From SpSt-333 sp040751955 (GTDB taxonomy: Bacteria > Bacteroidota > Ignavibacteria > UBA10030 > UBA8401), in contig JBFMFY010000004.1 in NCBI GenBank assembly GCA_040751955.1, positions 48,467-112,466 on the forward strand: a DNA stretch of 64,000 nt. Reading direction: 5' to 3'. The translations under genes and the position numbers were made by a program. Numbering within the stretch: position 1 is the stretch's first letter; each line of letters starts with the position of its first letter. A model generated the notes under the pieces. That model was not told the origin of the DNA and made no database searches. It was given only the letters and a program-made list of their open reading frames with translations. Below are positions 33,448 through 41,716 of the stretch, in pieces.

Positions 33448-34044
33448 TCATTTCAATATATTCTGTATCCCGACCCGAATCATCATCACGGCGATCGCAA
33501 CCATGAAGAGCGATGCAACTTTTGCAAATGCTTTCGATCCCGCTTCGCCCATGAATTTCATGACGTAATCGGAATGGCGGAATGTGAACCAAACAATGAA
33601 CAGATTCAACACAAGCGATGCCATCGAGATCCAATACCCGTACGCATCGACAATGATAATGATCGACGTTAACGCTGCCGGACCCATGATGAGCGGAATA
33701 CCGATCGGGACGACACCGACCGATGTGTTCGGGTTCTTATGCTCGTCGCTGGAAAAAAGAAGATCGGTCACAGCCAGCACAAGCAGCACAATTCCTCCGC
33801 CAATACGGAAATCGTTTTCCGTGATACCGAGAAACTTAAAGATCACTTTACCTAAAATAAGGAAGACCAGAGCGACAGCGCCCGCGGTGAGCGTTGCTTC
33901 AACGATCAACTGACGCTTTGATTTCAACGTCATTCCTGTTGTCAACGAAAGGAACAACGGCACAAGCCCCGGCACATCGATCGCTACAAAGAGCGGAATG
34001 AATGCCATGATCAGGTCGTTGACTATGTTCCAGATCTCCTTCAT
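33448..34044 (-). CDS. MarC-family membrane protein
   Basis: The product is 198 aa with six membrane helices. The MarC pattern is clear: VAIDVPGLVPLFLSLTTGMT (about 20-40), FKFLGITENDFRIGGGIVLLVLAV and VGVVPIGIPLIMGPAALTSI, with the last helix at 175-195. MarC proteins are membrane proteins of uncertain transport function, once linked to antibiotic resistance but not confirmed. It is 6 bp downstream of a small unknown gene and 10 bp upstream of the esterase gene. A GTG one codon upstream is an alternative start. Confidence 0.9.
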   Translation of the reverse strand: MKEIWNIVNDLIMAFIPLFVAIDVPGLVPLFLSLTTGMTLKSKRQLIVEATLTAGAVALVFLILGKVIFKFLGITENDFRIGGGIVLLVLAVTDLLFSSDEHKNPNTSVGVVPIGIPLIMGPAALTSIIIIVDAYGYWISMASLVLNLFIVWFTFRHSDYVMKFMGEAGSKAFAKVASLFMVAIAVMMIRVGIQNILK

Positions 34045-34050
34045 CACTCC

Positions 34051-34311
34051 CTAAATTTTTATCCCTGCTTTTTGAAGTTCCTGTTTGATAGTTTTAACAG
34101 CATCTGACTCGGGAATCAATATTCGTGATCCTGAATTTTTTATCGCCTGTTCAATCGTTCCATTTTTGCTGTGTAACCATTGCCACAGACTGTAGCCGAG
34201 TCGATAGCGGTCATTCGGTTCGCGTGTAGGGATTGATGCAATGCTTGTGTATGCTATCTTTTCAAGAGTGGTTGGATCGAATTCTTTTACTTTTGACGGA
34301 GGTATGGTCAT
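34051..34311 (-). CDS. Small hypothetical protein
   Basis: The product is 86 aa. A AAAAAAGGAATACTG ribosome site leads to the ATG. It is soluble and helical (EKIAYTSIASIPTREPNDRY, YSLWQWLHSKNGTIEQAIKN), with no Cys or membrane segment. It heads a unit with marC, 6 bp upstream of it. I recognise no family. Confidence 0.55.
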   Translation of the reverse strand: MTIPPSKVKEFDPTTLEKIAYTSIASIPTREPNDRYRLGYSLWQWLHSKNGTIEQAIKNSGSRILIPESDAVKTIKQELQKAGIKI

Positions 34312-34380
34312 ACAGTATTCCTTTTTTGTATTACTGTGAAGATACTTGGAAAAACTGACAGATGAAACTTTTCGCAGTGT

Positions 34381-35595
34381 TCATTTTTCTTTTGTACCGA
34401 GAATCAGCGCAAGGTTATCCGCGATGGTTTTAATTAACGACCCGCGATATTCGGTTACACCGAATCGGTTTGCATAATCCTGCGCCGCCCGGATCATGCC
34501 GACGTCCAGTCCCGCTTTTTCGCTCATGTAGTATTTGTTGGTCATAATTTCGATGTATAATTCTGCCGCTGTTTTTCCGGGAAAGAGATCAAGGATCCCT
34601 TCGTTCCGGAACATTTCGCAGACAGGTACAAAAACCGTTGTGTACCAATCGAGTGCTGCCTGTGCCAGCGCAGTATTTTTCTTCAACCGCTCGCCGAGGT
34701 ACCATTTGTGTTCCTCAATGTGTTTAACGAACAGATCGACGTACGATGGATCAGAAATACTTCCAAGAAATTGATCGATGTTGAACGAGGTTTGCTCTGC
34801 AAACCGTTTCTTCTTCAGTTCAACGTCGTATAGTTTTCTGTACGAAGCAAGGATATATTCCTTATCTTCGTTGGTCGCTACATCGTCGCGCACAACACCG
34901 CTTGCCTTCAGGTCTTCATTCATCCAATCCATCGATTCGAAGAAGAAATTCAATTCCGATTCACGCATCGACTGCGAAAGTGTTTCACGAATTTCGACCG
35001 TTTCTGCGTCGGAAAGATATGCCATCAGGAATGTCCGTTTTCCGACAAACGGAATTTCGCGTTTTTCAAATTTGATCAACGTGTTTGCAAGCGATGCATC
35101 TCCCCAATACACTCCGTTAGAATGCAGTTGCACAAGCAGATGCACAACGGCATCCCAAATTTTTTGGCGATTCTCTTTTCGGAAATTGCGTGAATAAAGG
35201 AGTGAGTCGGGTAATACTTTTTCGACAAGCAGCGTCACCGTATGCGAGGCAGTATTCGGCTCGTAGTGTATTCCCACGGGTGTGTTGACGGCGATCGGTT
35301 CTTCCTCTCGCACAACGTAGCCCGCTGGAATTAGAGTATGGATTCCCTTTAACAACAACTGTTCGTAATGATTGATCTCATTTTTGGAGATCTCTTCGCT
35401 GATCTCCTTGATGCTGAAAGAAAATCTTCCCTGCCGAACAAAGACGACTGTGTGACGCGAAATGCCCCGCTTAATATCAAGCATCTGAACGCCGTTCGCT
35501 TTCCAATCGGCAATAGGAAGATGCCACGGAAGGTTCTTCAGTTCATCAATGAAGATGGGATCGACATGAAAACGAATGTTGGAAGAGTGTTTCAT
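34381..35595 (-). CDS. DUF4032/lipopolysaccharide-kinase-like protein
   Basis: The product is 404 aa. The kinase-like core reads VHLLVQLHSNGVYWGDASLANTLIKFE (about 160-186), in which HxxGVYWGDxxxxN is the catalytic-loop form of eukaryotic-like and Kdo/LPS kinases. Upstream are DIKRGISRHTVVFVRQGRF and FSIKEISEEISKNEINHYEQLL, giving the Lys and Glu of the N-lobe. The C-terminal half is helical and matches DUF4032. It may phosphorylate a small molecule or lipid carbohydrate; substrate unknown. It stands alone between MarC-unit and dedA genes. Confidence 0.8.
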   Translation of the reverse strand: MKHSSNIRFHVDPIFIDELKNLPWHLPIADWKANGVQMLDIKRGISRHTVVFVRQGRFSFSIKEISEEISKNEINHYEQLLLKGIHTLIPAGYVVREEEPIAVNTPVGIHYEPNTASHTVTLLVEKVLPDSLLYSRNFRKENRQKIWDAVVHLLVQLHSNGVYWGDASLANTLIKFEKREIPFVGKRTFLMAYLSDAETVEIRETLSQSMRESELNFFFESMDWMNEDLKASGVVRDDVATNEDKEYILASYRKLYDVELKKKRFAEQTSFNIDQFLGSISDPSYVDLFVKHIEEHKWYLGERLKKNTALAQAALDWYTTVFVPVCEMFRNEGILDLFPGKTAAELYIEIMTNKYYMSEKAGLDVGMIRAAQDYANRFGVTEYRGSLIKTIADNLALILGTKEK

Positions 35596-35644
35596 GGTGA
35601 ACACTCAAAGATAAGTATATTTTGCTAGGAAGAATGAATCGGCG

Positions 35645-36286
35645 TCAATCTTTCGCAGACTCTTTTTTCTTTCCGTACTTCACTTGCAGATATTTGATAA
35701 TACCGGGCAGAATGGAAAGGAACACAATGATGATGATAACGAGTTCAAGATGCTGAATGATCTCCGGAAAGATCGTTCCGAGATAATATCCGCCGAGCGT
35801 CATGCTAAGCACCCACGAAACGCCGCCGATGATATTATAGGTGGCAAATTTTGTGTAAGACATCTCTGCGATACCGGCAACAACCGGTGCGAACGTTCGC
35901 GCAAACGGCATCCACCGCGCCATCACGATCGTGATGCCTCCGTATTTTTCGTAAAAATCTTTTGTTGCGAGAAGATGCTTTCTTTTAAAGAAGCGGGAAT
36001 CTTCTCGCGCATACAAAGCATGTCCCCCCTTTTTGCCGATGTAGTATCCGACCGCATCGCCGACAACCGCTGCAATACACAAAAGAACACATAACTCGTA
36101 AATGTTGAACATCCCTTTTGCGGCAAACAGACCGGCGGTGAAGAGAAGCGAATCACCCGGCAGAAAAAATCCGATGAGCAACCCTGTTTCCGAAAAGACG
36201 ATGATAAAAAGCCCGACATAACCTGCCCACGCTACAAGAGCCTGAATGTCACGAAGTTTGTCAAAAAATTCTTTGATGAATTCCAT
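35645..36286 (-). CDS. DedA-family membrane protein
   Basis: The product is 213 aa with about five membrane helices. DedA signatures: FFLPGDSLLFTAGLFA near 40-55, the substrate-path acidic residues, and ARWMPFARTFAPVVAGIAEM (about 125-145) with Arg and Pro. DedA proteins are undecaprenyl-phosphate or phospholipid flippases. It starts 6 bp after uppP, which makes the same undecaprenyl phosphate, so the two fit a lipid-carrier recycling operon. Confidence 0.92.
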   Translation of the reverse strand: MEFIKEFFDKLRDIQALVAWAGYVGLFIIVFSETGLLIGFFLPGDSLLFTAGLFAAKGMFNIYELCVLLCIAAVVGDAVGYYIGKKGGHALYAREDSRFFKRKHLLATKDFYEKYGGITIVMARWMPFARTFAPVVAGIAEMSYTKFATYNIIGGVSWVLSMTLGGYYLGTIFPEIIQHLELVIIIIVFLSILPGIIKYLQVKYGKKKESAKD

Positions 36287-36292
36287 AAAACC

Positions 36293-37144
36293 TTAATTGT
36301 GTTGTATGATTCCGGTGTTTAGGAGATAGAGCAATCCGAGTCCGACGAATATTCTATAGATGATGAACAGATATGTCGAATGATTCTTTAAATAATTCAA
36401 AAGGAATGCAATTGATGCATAACCGACGATGCCGGAAACAACCGTTGCAACAATCAGATTCACTACTCCGACGTCGGACGAAAGCAAATGTTCTCTCTCT
36501 TTAATCATCTCCAACACACCGGCTGCAAATACCGAAGGAAGGGAGAGCAAAAATGAAAATCGTGCCGCTGTTTCACGATTCAATCCGACGAATAATCCTC
36601 CGGTGATCGTTGTTCCGGAGCGCGATGAACCGGGGACAAGTGCCACTGCTTGTGCAAACCCAATGAGGATAGATTCTCTCCAGCCAATAGAATCCAACGA
36701 TTTTAATTGGACACCGTTTGCAATTCTTTTTTTTGTGAGATACTCTGCGAACATCAGTAATAGAGCAAGCACGATAAGCGATACGCTGATGACGTACAAC
36801 GATCGAAACGAAGTTTCAATTTCATCCTTCAACAATAATCCAAAGATTACAATCGGGACCGTTCCGGTGGCAATCATCCAGCCGAGCTGTGCGTCGCGGT
36901 TGTGCAGAGGTTTTCGCTGAAGAATTCCCCCTATCACCGCAGTTGAGATACCGACGATATCTTTGTAAAAATAGATAAGTACGGCAACCAACGTACCAAA
37001 TTGAATCACAGCAGTAAACGCCGCTCCGGGATCGTTCCAACCGAGAAGCGCCGGAACAATACGCAAATGTGCCGTGCTGCTGATCGGTAGAAATTCCGTT
37101 AATCCTTGAATGATGCCGAGAATAATTGCTTGAAAGAGATCCAT
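36293..37144 (-). CDS. uppP: Undecaprenyl-diphosphatase UppP/BacA
   Basis: The product is 283 aa with about eight helices. The two catalytic boxes are intact: IIQGLTEFLPISSTAHL (Glu and Ser, about 13-29) and LVPGSSRSGTTITGGLFVG (Arg and Ser, near 165-183). It removes a phosphate from undecaprenyl diphosphate so the lipid carrier can be reused for peptidoglycan synthesis. It is first in an operon with dedA. A hairpin with terminator form lies only 14 bp upstream of its ATG. Confidence 0.96.
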   Translation of the reverse strand: MDLFQAIILGIIQGLTEFLPISSTAHLRIVPALLGWNDPGAAFTAVIQFGTLVAVLIYFYKDIVGISTAVIGGILQRKPLHNRDAQLGWMIATGTVPIVIFGLLLKDEIETSFRSLYVISVSLIVLALLLMFAEYLTKKRIANGVQLKSLDSIGWRESILIGFAQAVALVPGSSRSGTTITGGLFVGLNRETAARFSFLLSLPSVFAAGVLEMIKEREHLLSSDVGVVNLIVATVVSGIVGYASIAFLLNYLKNHSTYLFIIYRIFVGLGLLYLLNTGIIQHN

Positions 37145-37154
37145 AGGTTCCTAC

Positions 37155-37184
37155 AATAAAAAAGAGGAGGTACGCTCCTCTTAT
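37155..37184 (-). terminator. Terminator-like hairpin in the uppP leader
   Basis: A perfect stem AAGAGGAG (37162-37169) with CTCCTCTT (37175-37182) around GTACG. On the minus strand it is followed by TTTTTTATTG. That is an intrinsic terminator aimed at uppP, 18 bp from its ATG, with no minus-strand gene before it. It may be an attenuator in the uppP-dedA leader, or end a short RNA from 37185-37440. Confidence 0.6.
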
Positions 37185-37448
37185 TGATTGATGAAGGTAC
37201 TAAAAATTAATATGCGTTCAAACCGAATAAACCAGCAAGCAGTGTCTCAGTTTTAAATTTAACCGCTTAAGGTGAAATTCTCCTCCACTCGCGGCGTCAT
37301 TCCCTCACGTTTTTAGCGGGAATCTATTTATGGATGCCCGATCAATTCGGTTGCTCTCGATCTGATTGCTTCTTTACGGTTTTTGCATTACTTTCAAACA
37401 GAATGCCTGCGGTCAAGCGGGCATTGATGTTTCAGAAAGATCGGTCGG
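37185..37448. other. Divergent spacer with a dispersed repeat, no gene
   Basis: The region between uppP (minus) and mreD (plus) has no credible gene, though the plus strand keeps a short open frame from 37334. It carries a copy of the GTCATTCCC...GGGAAT...GGATGCCCGA repeat at 37296-37349. Promoters for both uppP and mreD should be here; no sequence could be fixed. mreB and mreC, which normally precede mreD, are absent. Confidence 0.55.
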
Positions 37449-37937
37449 ATGCCAAAACACCTTCGCCTCGTTCTCATCTCGCTAGGATTGATTGCACTTC
37501 AAACGACCATTGTGTCGTTTATGTCGGTACTGAATATCATTCCCGATCTTATGTTGATCTGGATCGTGTACATTGCCGTCACTCAAGGACAGATTCCTGC
37601 TACGGTGTACGGATTCGGGATCGGGCTGGTGATGGACCTGCTGAGCGGGCAATTTCTCGGACTCTTGGCATTGTCAAAAACCATCGCGGGATTTTTATCC
37701 GGATACTTTTATCACGAAAACAAGATCGACATCACGCTCAGTAATTACCGATTTCTTATCATTGTTGGCATCATCACCCTCGTGCACAACATTGTATATT
37801 TTGTCATTTTTACGCGAGGATCCGATGTCGGATTGTTCACCGCGATTTTCCGTTTCGGAATATTTTCCATGTTATATACAACAGCGTTATCATCAATTCC
37901 AATGTTTATTGCGATGCGAAAACCACAGTTGCGGTAG
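37449..37937 (+). CDS. mreD: Rod-shape-determining protein MreD
   Basis: The product is 162 aa with five membrane helices. The MreD pattern includes TIVSFMSVLNIIPDLMLIWI (about 20-39), YGFGIGLVMDLLSGQFLGLL and TKTIAGFLSGYFYHE. It is a membrane part of the elongasome with MreC, PBP2 and RodA. It is followed 9 bp later by mrdA and then rodA, a standard order. The expected mreB and mreC do not precede it. Confidence 0.9.
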   Translation: MPKHLRLVLISLGLIALQTTIVSFMSVLNIIPDLMLIWIVYIAVTQGQIPATVYGFGIGLVMDLLSGQFLGLLALSKTIAGFLSGYFYHENKIDITLSNYRFLIIVGIITLVHNIVYFVIFTRGSDVGLFTAIFRFGIFSMLYTTALSSIPMFIAMRKPQLR

Positions 37938-37946
37938 TACAGTACG

Positions 37947-39755
37947 ATGAGTGAAGAATTCGGTTCCATAGAGCGACGACGCGTAATAAAGATCATCATC
38001 GCGGCAGGATTTGTTGTCCTGCTCGTCCGGCTCTTCCAGTTGCAGTACATTTACGGAGATGTGTACGGAAAGGAAGCGGAAGAAAATTCCATTCGCAACG
38101 TTCCCAAAGTACCGATCCGCGGGTATATCTACGACAGAAAAGGAACACTGCTCGTGGACAACCGTCCGTCCTACACCGTCATGATTACACCGGTCGATTT
38201 CGACAGAAACAATCTTCCTCTTCTTTCCTCAATCCTCGCCATGCCGGAAGAAGACATCACGCTCAAACTCAAACAGGCACAACGATACAATCCGTTCATC
38301 CCTGCGCGTATCAAACGGGATATTTCGTTTGCCGAGTTGTCAATGCTCGAAGAGCATCACGATAAACTGTACGGCGTTGAAATACAAATGGAGGCAAAAC
38401 GATTCTATCCTGCGGTTGCCCGTGGCAGCCACATGTTCGGGTACGCAAAAGAAATTTCAGACGCACAGCTGGAAAAAAATAAGGATTACTACCAGCCCGG
38501 CGATATCATCGGCAGCGCAGGACTTGAAGCAAAGTACGAACAGAAATTGCGCGGGGTAAAGGGATGGGAATTTATTTCGCAAAACGCCAAAGGACAGATC
38601 ATTGGTACATTCAACAACGGCAAACATGATATCCCGCCGCAGGACGGATTTGATCTTCAACTCGCCATCGATGCAGATGTGCAAGCATTGGCAGAAAGCC
38701 TTCTCTCCGATAAACGAGGCGCAGTAGTTGCGATCGATCCACGCAACGGCGGCATCATCGCCATGGTGAGCAAACCGGACTACGATCTGTCGCACTTCAG
38801 CGGTGTTACGCCGCCGGATGTGTGGCGTGCATTGAACAACGATCCCGACAAGCCGCTCTTCAACCGTGCTACACTGACTCGGTACCCACCGGGATCGACA
38901 TTCAAAATGCTCCTCGCACTGACAGCGCTTGAAAAGGGGATCATTGATGAGAACTGGAGAGTCACCTGTTACGGCGCGTATCGGTACGGAAATAAATTAT
39001 TTCGCTGCGAGCATGTGCATGGCAGCGTGGATGTGGTTGATGCGATCCACCGTTCGTGTAACGTCTTCTTCTATCAATTGATGCTGAAGGTGGGGTTAGA
39101 TGATTGGAGCGAGGTCGGCCACCAATTTGGGTTCGGCAAGCCGACCAATGTTGATATTATGGAAGAGAATGCCGGACTTCTTCCGACTCGTGAGTATTAC
39201 GATCGCGTTCACGGAAAAGGAAAGTGGACACAGGGATATCTGATCAGTCTGGGAATCGGGCAGGGCGAGGTTGGTGTCACCCCGCTGCAGATGGCAAATT
39301 ATGCAGCGATTCTTGCAAACAAGGGGACGCATTATCAACCGCACGTAGTGAATTCGGTGTACGACCGCCGGAGAAAAAAATCAGAAAATCTTGAATTTGA
39401 ACACTACTCATTCACCATGTCCGAAAAATCATGGGGATTGGTCAGAGAAGGTATGCGCCGTGCGGTGATGGCGCCGCATGGAACAGGAACCGCAGCAAGA
39501 ATTCCCGGGATCGATGTTGCAGGAAAAACAGGAACTGCACAGAACCCGCACGGCAAAGCACATTCGTGGTTCATCGGCTTTGCGCCGTACGACGAACCGA
39601 AGATTGCGATTTGTGTACTGATCGAAAACGTCGGTTACGGCGGATCGTTCGCTGCACCCGTTGCAGGATTGTGCATGGAGCAATATTTGTACGGTGAGAT
39701 CATTCGGTACGGCGTAAAAAAGAAAACCGCCGACGGAACAATGGCAACGAACTGA
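37947..39755 (+). CDS. mrdA: Penicillin-binding protein 2
   Basis: The product is 602 aa. An N-terminal membrane anchor (RRVIKIIIAAGFVVLLVRLF) precedes a dimerisation domain with RNVPKVPIRGYIYDRKGTLL. The transpeptidase motifs are present: SxxK in RYPPGSTFKMLLAL (Ser about 317), SxN in IHRSCNVFFYQL (about 370) and KTG in VAGKTGTAQNPHGK (about 526). It cross-links peptidoglycan during cell elongation with RodA. It is between mreD and rodA on the same strand. Confidence 0.97.
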   Translation: MSEEFGSIERRRVIKIIIAAGFVVLLVRLFQLQYIYGDVYGKEAEENSIRNVPKVPIRGYIYDRKGTLLVDNRPSYTVMITPVDFDRNNLPLLSSILAMPEEDITLKLKQAQRYNPFIPARIKRDISFAELSMLEEHHDKLYGVEIQMEAKRFYPAVARGSHMFGYAKEISDAQLEKNKDYYQPGDIIGSAGLEAKYEQKLRGVKGWEFISQNAKGQIIGTFNNGKHDIPPQDGFDLQLAIDADVQALAESLLSDKRGAVVAIDPRNGGIIAMVSKPDYDLSHFSGVTPPDVWRALNNDPDKPLFNRATLTRYPPGSTFKMLLALTALEKGIIDENWRVTCYGAYRYGNKLFRCEHVHGSVDVVDAIHRSCNVFFYQLMLKVGLDDWSEVGHQFGFGKPTNVDIMEENAGLLPTREYYDRVHGKGKWTQGYLISLGIGQGEVGVTPLQMANYAAILANKGTHYQPHVVNSVYDRRRKKSENLEFEHYSFTMSEKSWGLVREGMRRAVMAPHGTGTAARIPGIDVAGKTGTAQNPHGKAHSWFIGFAPYDEPKIAICVLIENVGYGGSFAAPVAGLCMEQYLYGEIIRYGVKKKTADGTMATN

Positions 39756-39768
39756 ATTTTTTTGTGAA

Positions 39769-39856
39769 CACCACCCCTTAATCCCCTCCTCTGCAAGAGG
39801 AGGGGAAACCGCGCACATTCCCCCTCCTTCTTTGAAGGAAGGGGTTAGGGGGTGGT
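39769..39856. repeat. C/G-rich palindromic repeat between mrdA and rodA
   Basis: CACCACCCCTTAATCCCC opens and GGGGTTAGGGGGTGGT closes an 88-bp palindrome with inner stems CCCCTCCTCT/AGAGGAGGGG and CCCCCTCCTTC/GAAGGAAGGGG. It shares its word set with 26151-26212. It should fold strongly in the mRNA but is followed at once by rodA, so it does not stop transcription fully. Confidence 0.75.
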
Positions 39857-39864
39857 AGAAAAAT

Positions 39865-41085
39865 ATGAACACATTCTTTAAAGAATATTTCGACCGCGTT
39901 ACGTTCTTCAGCGTTCTTGCGCTGGTAGGGATCGGTCTGCTCTCGATCTACTCCGCAACGTTCGATGCGTACGAAGGGAGAGATTTTTATCGCCAACTGC
40001 TCTGGGCGATCATCGGTCTTCTTTCTATGATGACGATGATGGTACTGCCGCTGCGGTGGCTGCAGCGTTCTGCGTTCACAATCTTTTTCTCTTCCCTTTC
40101 ACTGCTTGTTCTTGTGCTCTTGATCGGCAAACGGGTGTACGGTTCGCAGAGCTGGCTCGGTTTCGGCGGGCTTGGCATTCAACCGTCGGAATTCGTGAAG
40201 ATCACAACGATGCTTGCCATCGCATCGTTCCTCAGCCGGAGCGACGTGAAAGCGACCGACCTCAAAGACCTCGTCAAAGCAAGCGCTGTCGTTGCGCTTC
40301 CGATCATTCTCATTATGATGCAGCCCGACTTCGGCACTTCGCTTACATTCCTTGCGATGTTCATTCCTGTATTGTATTGGGCAGGTGCGTCAAAATTCCT
40401 GATCATCATTATCATCGCACCCGCAATCGTTGCCGCAGCATCGATCATCGGCACGACGCCATTCCTTATTGTGCTGATCCTGCTCGGTATTGGTCTGTGG
40501 ATGCTGAGGCACGAGAACCAATTCGTCGCGTCGCTCGTCTTCGGCGCAAATGTGGTGATCGGTTTCCTTGTGCAGATCATCTACAGCAAATTGCCGCTCT
40601 ATCAACAGAAACGCATCGCAACGTTCCTCGATCCCGACAACGATCCGCTTGGGGCGGGATACAATGTGATCCAGGCGAAAGTGGCGATCGGTTCCGGCGG
40701 ATTGATGGGGAAGGGATTCATGCGGGGAACGCAGACGCAGTTGAGTTTCATTCCAAAACAATGGACCGATTTTATCTTCTGCGTGCCGGGGGAAGAGTTC
40801 GGATTTCTCGGCGGCGTAGTGGTGCTCGGATTGTTTGCGGTATTATTGTATCACGGTATTCATCTCTCATCGATCGCAAAAAACAAATTCAGTTCTCTCC
40901 TCGCGATCAGCATCACCTCTCTCTTTGCGTTCCATATCTTCGTCAACATCGGCATGTCGGTGGGATTGATGCCGGTGATCGGCATTCCGCTTCCGTTCCT
41001 CAGTTACGGCGGCTCGTCGCTCGTATCGTACCTGATGATGGCGGGACTGCTGATGAATGTGTACGCGAACAGGAAAGAGTATTAA
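39865..41085 (+). CDS. rodA: Rod-shape-determining peptidoglycan glycosyltransferase RodA
   Basis: The product is 406 aa with about ten membrane helices. SEDS family motifs: FGGLGIQPSEFVKI (about 106-119), YQQKRIATFLDPDNDPLGAGYNV then QAKVAIGSGGLMGKG, IPKQWTDFIFCVPGEEFGFLG with catalytic Asp, and GIPLPFLSYGGSSLVSYLM near the end. It polymerises glycan strands for cell elongation with PBP2. It lies 10 bp after the palindrome at 39769-39856. Confidence 0.97.
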   Translation: MNTFFKEYFDRVTFFSVLALVGIGLLSIYSATFDAYEGRDFYRQLLWAIIGLLSMMTMMVLPLRWLQRSAFTIFFSSLSLLVLVLLIGKRVYGSQSWLGFGGLGIQPSEFVKITTMLAIASFLSRSDVKATDLKDLVKASAVVALPIILIMMQPDFGTSLTFLAMFIPVLYWAGASKFLIIIIIAPAIVAAASIIGTTPFLIVLILLGIGLWMLRHENQFVASLVFGANVVIGFLVQIIYSKLPLYQQKRIATFLDPDNDPLGAGYNVIQAKVAIGSGGLMGKGFMRGTQTQLSFIPKQWTDFIFCVPGEEFGFLGGVVVLGLFAVLLYHGIHLSSIAKNKFSSLLAISITSLFAFHIFVNIGMSVGLMPVIGIPLPFLSYGGSSLVSYLMMAGLLMNVYANRKEY

Positions 41086-41153
41086 AGGTTACGTTGGGTC
41101 CACTTTAGATTTTCCTAATCTCTATGATTCATCCTGTTCCCAAACTCTCAGGT

Positions 41154-41310
41154 TCTGTGAAAACTAACTATTGAGCAAAGTCATTCTGAACAAAGTGAAC
41201 TTACCTGTACGGCAGGCAGGGAATCCAGTGAAATTCTGGATGTTTCCCTACGCTCAACATCACGATAACTTACTTTTCATACAATCTGGGACATTCGTAA
41301 TGAGAGAAAA
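41154..41310. repeat. Long dispersed repeat (copy A)
   Basis: The 150-bp stretch TTCTGTGAAAACTAACTATT...CATTCTGAACAAAGTGAAC...GAATCCAGTGAAATTCTGGA...ACGCTCAACATCACGATAAC...TTTTCATACAATCTGGGACATTCG is matched closely by 51603-51735. The same order of words is kept in both, with an internal TACCTGTACGGCAGGCAGG insert in this copy. No gene is present. Confidence 0.75.
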
Positions 41311-41482
41311 AGAATACCACTCACTCCGATTTTCCCTTCCCATTTTCTCAAATCCTATTTCAGTCTTTCCTATCCTCAATAAAAATTCTTTCACAGAACG
41401 CTTCGTTTCACTTCAAAATAATACGTCCCGCTCGTAGCACGGTTTTTGATGTGAATATATAGAACTCGTCTAAAAACAGGCC
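41311..41482. other. Intergenic stretch without a gene
   Basis: An AT-rich stretch between dispersed repeats. It has no credible open frame, hairpin or promoter that I can name. Confidence 0.4.
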
Positions 41483-41570
41483 GTCATTGCGAGGGAGCGA
41501 AGCGACCGAAGCAATCTCTGAGATTAATACAAAAAACAGATTGCTTCGCCAAAGAACGGCTCGCAATGAC
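41483..41570. repeat. Full-length palindromic repeat (GTCATTGCGAG type)
   Basis: GTCATTGCGAGGGAGCGAAG on the left and CGGCTCGCAATGAC on the right, with GAAGCAATCTCTGAGATT and CAGATTGCTTC between, form an 88-bp imperfect palindrome. Half and full copies occur at 17541-17573 and 19168-19241. It is the best-preserved example in the window. Confidence 0.8.
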
Positions 41571-41640
41571 CTTGATTTGGTATTTTTGAGATGGTTTTTA
41601 AATAAAAACGAACCACAGATTCACAGAGTAATCTAATCAC

Positions 41641-41706
41641 GTCATGCCCGAATGCTTCTATCGGGCATCTACAAATGGATTCCCGCCAACAACATGCGGG
41701 AATGAC
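41641..41706. repeat. Dispersed repeat running into the oxidoreductase alpha gene
   Basis: GTCATGCCCGAATG...CGGGCAT and GATTCCCGCC...GCGGGAATGAC form two stems. Copies are at 14140-14235 and, reversed, 37296-37349. The repeat ends 10 bp before the chosen start codon of the alpha subunit gene; an open frame from ATG at 41675 starts inside it. Confidence 0.75.
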
Positions 41707-41716
41707 GACCGAAAAT

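Noticed and set aside
40056..41108. 350-codon frame overlapping rodA on the same strand
   Set aside because: Arg/His-rich composition and complete overlap with a recognised SEDS protein mark it as a frame shadow.
41675..41716. Longer N-terminus for the alpha oxidoreductase subunit
   Set aside because: The extra codons are a dispersed repeat copy also seen at 14140, not conserved protein.
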